Assembly: GCA_016165875.1 (NCBI GenBank)
Contig: JABBOT010000023.1
Span: forward strand, 2,480,001 to 2,544,000
Direction: 5' to 3'
Origin: Acanthopleura granulata
Lineage: Eukaryota; Mollusca; Polyplacophora; Chitonida; Chitonidae
DNA: 64,000 bases
Below, one piece after another: positions 58,501 to 64,000 of the stretch. The position numbers and the translations under genes are program-made. The notes below the pieces were generated by a model that ran no database searches, was not told the DNA's origin, and worked only from the letters and a program-made list of their open reading frames with translations. The first letter of the stretch is position 1; each line of letters starts with the position of its first letter.

Positions 58501-61030
58501 AACAAAGATATAAAATCATCAGGTCACTCACCCAGCATTAAATGAAACAAACATATAAAATTATCAGACGACTCAACTAGCGTTTATACCTGTAACAAAA
58601 ATATAAAATTATCACACAACTCAATCAGCCTTACTTGTTACAAAGATAAAAACTCATCAGGTAAATCACTCAGCATTACTAAAGATCATGATATCAAGTA
58701 TATATAACAGGTGAGCATTTCATGTAACAGAGATCAGAGGTCAGGATCACGGTGTGGTCTTAGACAGTCAGAATTAGCCTTAACTTCCAACCTTTCTACT
58801 GCGCTGAAATTGATAGTTACCTTAGAAATTTTTTACTTTAGTAACATTGATAACATAAAAAATTTCACGTTCAAGTTTACCAGTACATTAAAAAATAGTG
58901 CCACAGATAAAGGCAAAGATCTAAGACAGATTTTTGATCCTTGAGTCATAACAGACAGATTCACCTCACACTCGGTGTCACAAAAAATCAAACTGAAGGT
59001 AATTATACCTTTATAGCATTAAGAGTAACAAAGAACAGATCACCCAGAACCTGTATTACATGTTATGCATGTTAATTATATAATTCAGATATTAGATAAA
59101 CCACCTGTTATTGATTCAAAAGCAACTGTGCATATTTTCACATCATTTCTATTCCCACCAATGTGATCGCTGTGAGCTCCAGCCCAGTTCATGCTGGTTT
59201 TGTCTCCGATTGTGCTTGAGAAGGTCCCCCAGCAACCTGCAGATGGTCAACGTTCCCCAGAGCTCTGCCCTGATTCCTCCCACCATAATTTGCTGGCCGC
59301 CGTCATATGAGTGAAATGTTCATGAGTATGGCATAAAACACATATCAAATAAATAAATAAATAAAGTCCTCATCTAAGCATCACCTATTTTCTCCACATG
59401 TCACCAGGCAAAAATTGGACAAACTACAGATTTTATCTGGGCATCCTGATTCTTCTCTACTTACAACAATCTGGCAGACATAAGGGCATAAAGATTCACT
59501 GATGCAGTATTTCACACCTCTTTTCAGATGATCAAAGATCAACTATCTGCTAACAGGAATAAGTCATTTAAATTAACAATCATTACCTTCCTTAATGTAA
59601 TTTCAGATATTACACAATACTGTTTGGTAGACAACTGGGTATGTGCAGTCACTTCAAAGAGTAATTTATAAGAATCGACTTTTCCTTGATTCATATTAAA
59701 AGATTGTATCACAGTGCAGGGTTTCAATACAGAGTGAATGTGCAGTCACTGAATGGAGAAGTCAAAGAGATACATTTGTGCCAATATATACGTGTCTGAC
59801 GTAGTTTGATGGACATATTTTACATTCTGAATTTTAGGAAAACAAATCCAACCTTGGCATACATGTAGGAGAGATGATCTGCCTTTGCTATACTGGTAGT
59901 ATGTGGATCTGAATGTAGTTCTAGGTAACTGTAAACGTTTCCTTATCTTTTATACTGCATCAGTTTCATGGTTTGCCAATTAACTGACCAGCAACATGCA
60001 TACCTGTTTAACATAATCACTTTGTACCGAAAGAGATATTCTGTTTAATTGATATGGTAAGATTGATTTTAAAACACAGTATTTCTGGCCTTAGTCAGAT
60101 TCCCTCACCTTCATTGCAGGTTCAGGGGGTATAGACCATTTCGGTATAAGCTCTGAAACATGTGCAGTTCCTTATGCTGAGTGGAAAAAATATTGCAACC
60201 AGAGCCAATATCGTTTTTTTTTTGTTTGTTTTTTTTTTTGTGACTGTCAACACAACTAAGTATCACAAGAATGGTTCTGTCGGCTGTGATAATGATGTGG
60301 CGTCAATGCCATACAAAATTGAACAGCCTCATAGTGGTTATGCCAAACTCGTATGTTAGTGTCCATATGTGCTCCACAAGGCTCATGAGATGAGTTTGTG
60401 CAGTTCAACGGCACTTGTCTTCTGCTAACGTTATGGTATGTATATGTGTACATCACACGTGGGCAAGTTTGTCAGTAAGTTGTCAAAGGTTTGTGGTTTA
60501 ACCAAGGCGCTCTGGTTTCTTCCACTCATAAATGGACCATTGCTGATTGAGGAACATACAGATTTTAAAGGGTAGGCAGCGTCTAAATATGGACAGGAAA
60601 ATAGCCCTTGTTTTTCAAATGGGCCTCTGTCAAGACGTTGTATAGGTAGGATACAACGTTTAATTCATTAGGCTACATACATCCATGCTATTTATTTACT
60701 TATTTGATTGGTGTTTCACACTTTTCACTTATACAGCGGCGGCCAGCGTTATGGTGGGAGGAAACCGGGCAGAGCCCGGAGGAAACTCACGATCATCCGT
60801 AGCAGCATCCATGCTATGATTCCCTGATCTACGCAATGACATTTCAATTGGATTGACAGTTCAAGGATAAAGCATTCATAGAATGACTCGCTGTTCTGCA
60901 GTTCAAAAACAGTGGGAGGAAACATTCCACAGATTGTCTGACATCACAAAACAACGAATAACACAATACATACCCGATCTCTTCTGGATGTTGAAGAGCC
61001 ATCCTGGCCACTAGACTGTGTCGAAGCCAT
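52578..61030 (-). CDS. TOLLIP: Toll-interacting protein (TOLLIP), 7 coding exons
   Basis: Coding exons, 5' to 3': 60974-61030, 58189-58359, 55043-55176, 54623-54671, 54148-54300, 53449-53557, 52578-52762. All junctions have GT/AG and keep frame; 858 nt give 285 aa (human about 274). Residues 20-45 ([20 protein letters not shown]) match the TOM1-binding region; residues about 68-188 form the C2 phosphoinositide-binding domain ([40 protein letters not shown]); 189-240 are a Pro/Met-rich linker; 241-281 are the CUE ubiquitin-binding domain with the MFP (251-253) and LL (278-279) motifs. The protein is an endosomal adaptor linking ubiquitinated cargo, TOM1 and Toll/IL-1 receptor signalling, with a reported role in autophagy of aggregates. 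The ATG has a good context (AAAATGG). Confidence 0.97.
55733..55882 (-). other. exon-like 150-nt segment in TOLLIP intron 2
   Basis: On the TOLLIP strand, a GTGCTTTTCACAG acceptor and a CAT-GTATGC donor enclose 150 nt that is open in phase 0-0 (50 codons, [20 protein letters not shown], then [10 protein letters not shown] and [17 protein letters not shown]). Because TOLLIP intron 2 is also phase 0, inclusion would add 50 residues just before the C2 domain without a frameshift. I do not recognise the peptide. An overlapping 115-codon ORF in another frame runs to 55443. The whole block 55437-55924 is bounded by inverted CATGCATCAC words, so a mobile-element origin is the alternative. Confidence 0.3.
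58337..58680 (-). repeat. 45-bp tandem array spanning the TOLLIP intron 1/exon 2 acceptor
   Basis: Acceptor-like CCTGTAACAAAG words (plus strand) recur at 58359, 58405, 58451, 58496, 58541, 58589 and 58634, a period of 45-48 bp. On the minus strand each unit resembles TTTGTTACAGGTAATG then C(T/A)GGGTGA(G/T)TTACCTGATGA, the start of exon 2 (TTTGTTTCAG, GTAATGCTGGGGGATTTACC). Six intronic units thus carry a decayed copy of the acceptor and first codons (MLGDLPEDF) of exon 2. Confidence 0.88.
59150..59364 (+). mobile_element. tRNA-derived SINE, group A, in TOLLIP intron 1
   Basis: CACCAATGTGATCGCTGTGAG (end of the head), TTCATGCTGGTTTTGTCTCC, CCAGCAACCTGCAGATGG, GAGCTCTGCCCTGATTCC, the 3' module GTGAAATGTTCATGAGTATG and an (AAAT)n tail. 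Antisense to TOLLIP. Confidence 0.85.
60696..60806 (-). mobile_element. tRNA-derived SINE, group A, fragment, 5' end of TOLLIP intron 1
   Basis: ATTTATTTACTTATTTGATTG (reversed tail), GGCGGCCAGCGTTATGGTGG, AGGAAACCGGGCAGAGCCC and CACGATCATCCGTAGC. It lies about 170 bp inside intron 1. Confidence 0.85.
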
Positions 61031-61180
61031 TTTCGCTATAGTTGTGACTCGACGTCACATGTTGCTGACTTCCTCATAAAGGGGAACAACTCTGCTGGAC
61101 AAGACAGCTGCTTGCCCTTGGAATCCCATCTACGCCTTTTATGGTAGACTGACCGACTTGGAACGGTTCTGAAAACAAAA
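61031..61180 (-). promoter_or_regulatory. TOLLIP 5' UTR and proximal promoter region (tentative)
   Basis: Between the ATG and the purine-rich A tract at about 61170-61205 the minus strand has a TATA-like CCATAAAAGGCG near 61140 and a half CRE, TGACGTCGAGTCA, near 61050. The transcription start cannot be placed from sequence alone. Confidence 0.3.
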
Positions 61181-61209
61181 AAACAAAAAACAAAAAAAGA
61201 AAAAAAAGT

Positions 61210-64000
61210 TCCAATGGTAAAATCCATGATGAAGACACGGACGAAATACACTGGTTTATCCGCTGGCAAAAAGTTAGAATACCGGTATTATAATGGTGCC
61301 AACAAGATTAATTTTCAGTAATGGTATCCTGTTTCTCTGTTTTACTAACATGAAGCACTGGCAAATGTTAAATCCTGTGCCCTGTACCTGTGTCTACAAG
61401 ATGCAGGAATAACATACAACAGAATATATTTAAAGCTTCCTGCATATTTATTTCAGTTCCACTATATGTCTATACTTGTAGGAAGCGGAAGAAGTTGTGG
61501 CTACCGTAGTGTTTAAATGTCACATAAAAATTGATGTTAAATTTCAAACGTTCATTATGATTGAAAAAATAAAATAAAAAAATGTAGGCACACTGACCTC
61601 GACCCTTGTTTTCCTGTCATTAGAATTGACAGGCCAAAGCACTAAAGGTAGAGAATATAGCTAGGTCATGATAACTTCACCAAGTGTTAAGTGTCATGTA
61701 GGCCTACATGCAGAGCACGTTGGTAGTTGACTCCACATGTTACCGGCCATTCCAGTTTTCAGCACGCTAAGACATGACCAACCTCACAAGAAGAAGTAGT
61801 AAAAAAATCCTTGAATACACCATTACATACAAAACAAAACAATTAAGTATGTAGCCATTAGATGAACTCACTGTAAGGATGATTAGGCTAATTCATTTCA
61901 AACATATTAAAGATGCCAGCAGCTTTCTAATGATTGACCCTAACGGCAATTACATGGTAGTATAGATCTTCAGGGATGCAAACTGAACTCATTACCATGG
62001 CAACCATGAAAATGGACATGTGTGGCATGATCAACTTGGAGGTATGAGGGAGCAAAAAGGAAAACTGTCATGTAAAACAAACAGATTTATAGCCCTGAGA
62101 TGAAGGTTATGCCTTAAATCTACATATTAATGGACATATTGGGAAATTAGCTGTCAAGTTTCCATGGTTACATGTGATATAGAGAAACGTGAGATATGCA
62201 ACACATTATCACCACAATGTTAGCCACTATGTATCCACCAAAAATTAAAACTTTCCCCTGCAGTATGTGTATGATTGTATGCTTGGGTTTAACATCGTAC
62301 TCAACTTGAAAACCCGACCACTATAATTTTCCACATGTAAACCCCAGTACCAACTCTGGCCACTGTACACCCCTGTGGGGACAGTGTGTGGGAGTGGCTG
62401 GATGTTCACTAAGGCCATAAATTTTGCGCTGGTGGACACTCCTTGCTCCCACCCCACCCAGAGAGAAGGGAGATGAGATTTATTGCCCTAACGGTCCGGT
62501 TTCCTGAGGGGTTAGAGACAAAGGTCTGCCTCTTTCTCCCTGGGCATCCGAAGAGTTAAGAAGTGCACTTCCACAGCAGCCTTTATTCCAACCACTATCC
62601 TCTGCATTTAGGTAAGAACTAGCCCTGGAGGCCTCAGAATGTTAGTATGACTGGAAGATAGATTTTATGTTATTTGTTGAAAAGCTTGAGCCATGTGGGA
62701 TCACTATATGTGCATTTTGAGTATTTGTGTGCAACAAGTGGGTACATATATAAATATATCTCCCCTTTGCTCCAAATCTCTTGTGTAAATGAATGCCCCA
62801 GCAGTTCTCTAGTTTTTTCAGTATTTGTGTGCAACAAGTGGGTACATATATATAAATATATCTCCCCTTTGCTCCAAATCTCTTGTGTACATGAATGCCC
62901 TAGCAGTTATTTATACTGTTCAAGTGATGCTCACTTAACCGACTCAGTTTAGGATTCTTTGCACTTGGACATTTGTTAGAAAAACAGAGAGTATTACTCT
63001 GTTACTCCATAGGTGGTCTCCTGATATTATTTGTGGAAGTTTACATGTACTGCAGTTATAAAGCAATCTGTAGCCCTTAGTGTGCTTTCGGAAATTAGTT
63101 GCAAAACCAAGAGGTCTTTGTGTGCAGCTACATGTGGTCATATAGGCCTATAATCTAACCTTTAGTTCAGGCATGGGTCAAAGGGGTAATTTTCCGTTCC
63201 ACATCTGGCAGTAATTAATTCTAGGACTGTGAACAGGGCCTGGCTCAGAGCCTCTCTCTGAGCTGTTTGGGTCACATGACAAAATGGCTGCCCCCATTGA
63301 GTGTAAACAAACAGCTGTCAAATGTCTACATTATCACATTGGAAGTTTATTATTTTGCCTTTACATATTAATACCCTGATTTATCATTGGCAGTAATGCG
63401 GATAAATTCTTGATTACTTTGTAATGATTTTTAGCCTTGATTTGATGAAATTGGTCTCGTCCAAGTTGTTAGCATGTTGATCCCATGTGGCCAAGCTGCC
63501 TTAGATGATATATATGATGGCTCTAGTCATGCACACTGTTCAATATATCTTGAGATTATTTCATATTCACAACATTTATTTGTCCACATGTGCTCAGTTG
63601 TTCATACATACTCACACACTTGAGACGAGACATAAATTCATTGCATTTGCCTTCACTGATCACATACTATTATGCATTTGTTTGTCATTCACATGTAGGA
63701 CATGACTTTTATAGATATTCTTCTCGTGTAAATGCATGTTGTTTCTTTGAGGGTGTAAGTTCCACATTAATATACAATAGCATGTCCCTGGTATACATGT
63801 TTGTTATGTTGTGTGTAGTGACTATCCTCAATTGTATATGTTCTATAAGTATATGTATGTACTTACTATGTGCATGATTGGACGAGGCGCTGTTGACATA
63901 TGCTACCTAAATTGTCTATGCAGGGACAAATAGTACTGTGCAACCATCTCTTGGTTGTAATCTTGGTATAATAGCATATATGTTTTGCAACACTGGCCAA
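61210..64000. other. sequence upstream of TOLLIP, no gene recognised
   Basis: It holds an X-box-like ATTACCATGGCAAC at 61991-62004, a 100-bp tandem duplication at 62721-62922 and a motif-rich stretch at 63.23-63.34 kb (see findings). ORFs are short and unrecognised. Confidence 0.5.
62721..62922 (+). repeat. two-unit 100-bp tandem duplication
   Basis: GTATTTGTGTGCAACAAGTG at 62721 recurs at 62821; both units continue with AAATATATCTCCCCTTTGCT, CCAAATCTCTTGTGTA and GAATGCCC(C/T)AGCAGTT. The second has an extra TA. Confidence 0.92.

Overview
The window is animal nuclear DNA, AT-rich and intron-rich, with long gene-poor stretches full of short interspersed repeats. Three groups of tRNA-headed SINEs with (A)nT-type tails, several palindromic or TIR-type non-autonomous elements and (TA)n tracts suggest a lophotrochozoan, most likely a mollusc. 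That placement is inferred from the style of the repeats and of the two recognisable proteins; the species cannot be named.

Three spliced genes could be reconstructed exon by exon with reading frame kept across every junction. (1) A plus-strand RIIAD1 orthologue (21912-25469, 4 exons, 112 aa) has an RIIa-type dimerisation/docking fold and an RFX X-box-like site 80 bp before its ATG. (2) A minus-strand two-exon gene (39836-36078, 103 aa) encodes a small degenerate SH3-domain protein I cannot name; a near-perfect RFX X-box lies about 150 bp before its ATG. (3) A minus-strand TOLLIP orthologue (61030-52578, 7 coding exons, 285 aa) has the N-terminal TOM1-binding region, a C2 domain and a C-terminal CUE domain.

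Region by region: 1-21.8 kb has no confidently recognisable gene, but at 9.70-9.77 kb an X-box next to a perfect CRE suggests an unannotated promoter, with a possible small minus-strand gene just below it. 21.9-27.3 kb is RIIAD1 with an intronic ~650-bp palindrome and a 74-bp/160-bp tandem-repeat block in its presumed 3' UTR. 27.3-35.9 kb is repeat-rich and includes a repeat family with three diverged copies, one holding the longest ORF of the window (165 codons). 35.9-40 kb is the SH3 gene. 40-50 kb is intergenic with (TA)n tracts, a 49-bp minisatellite, MITE-like elements and a degraded, possibly transposase-derived ORF. 50.2-61.1 kb is TOLLIP, whose intron 1 ends in a 45-bp tandem array made of copies of the start of its own exon 2. 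61.1-64 kb is upstream sequence without a recognised gene.

The genes do not form an operon. RIIAD1 and the SH3 gene may share RFX-driven ciliary expression (inference from the X-boxes); TOLLIP is an endosomal/ubiquitin adaptor and an unrelated neighbour.
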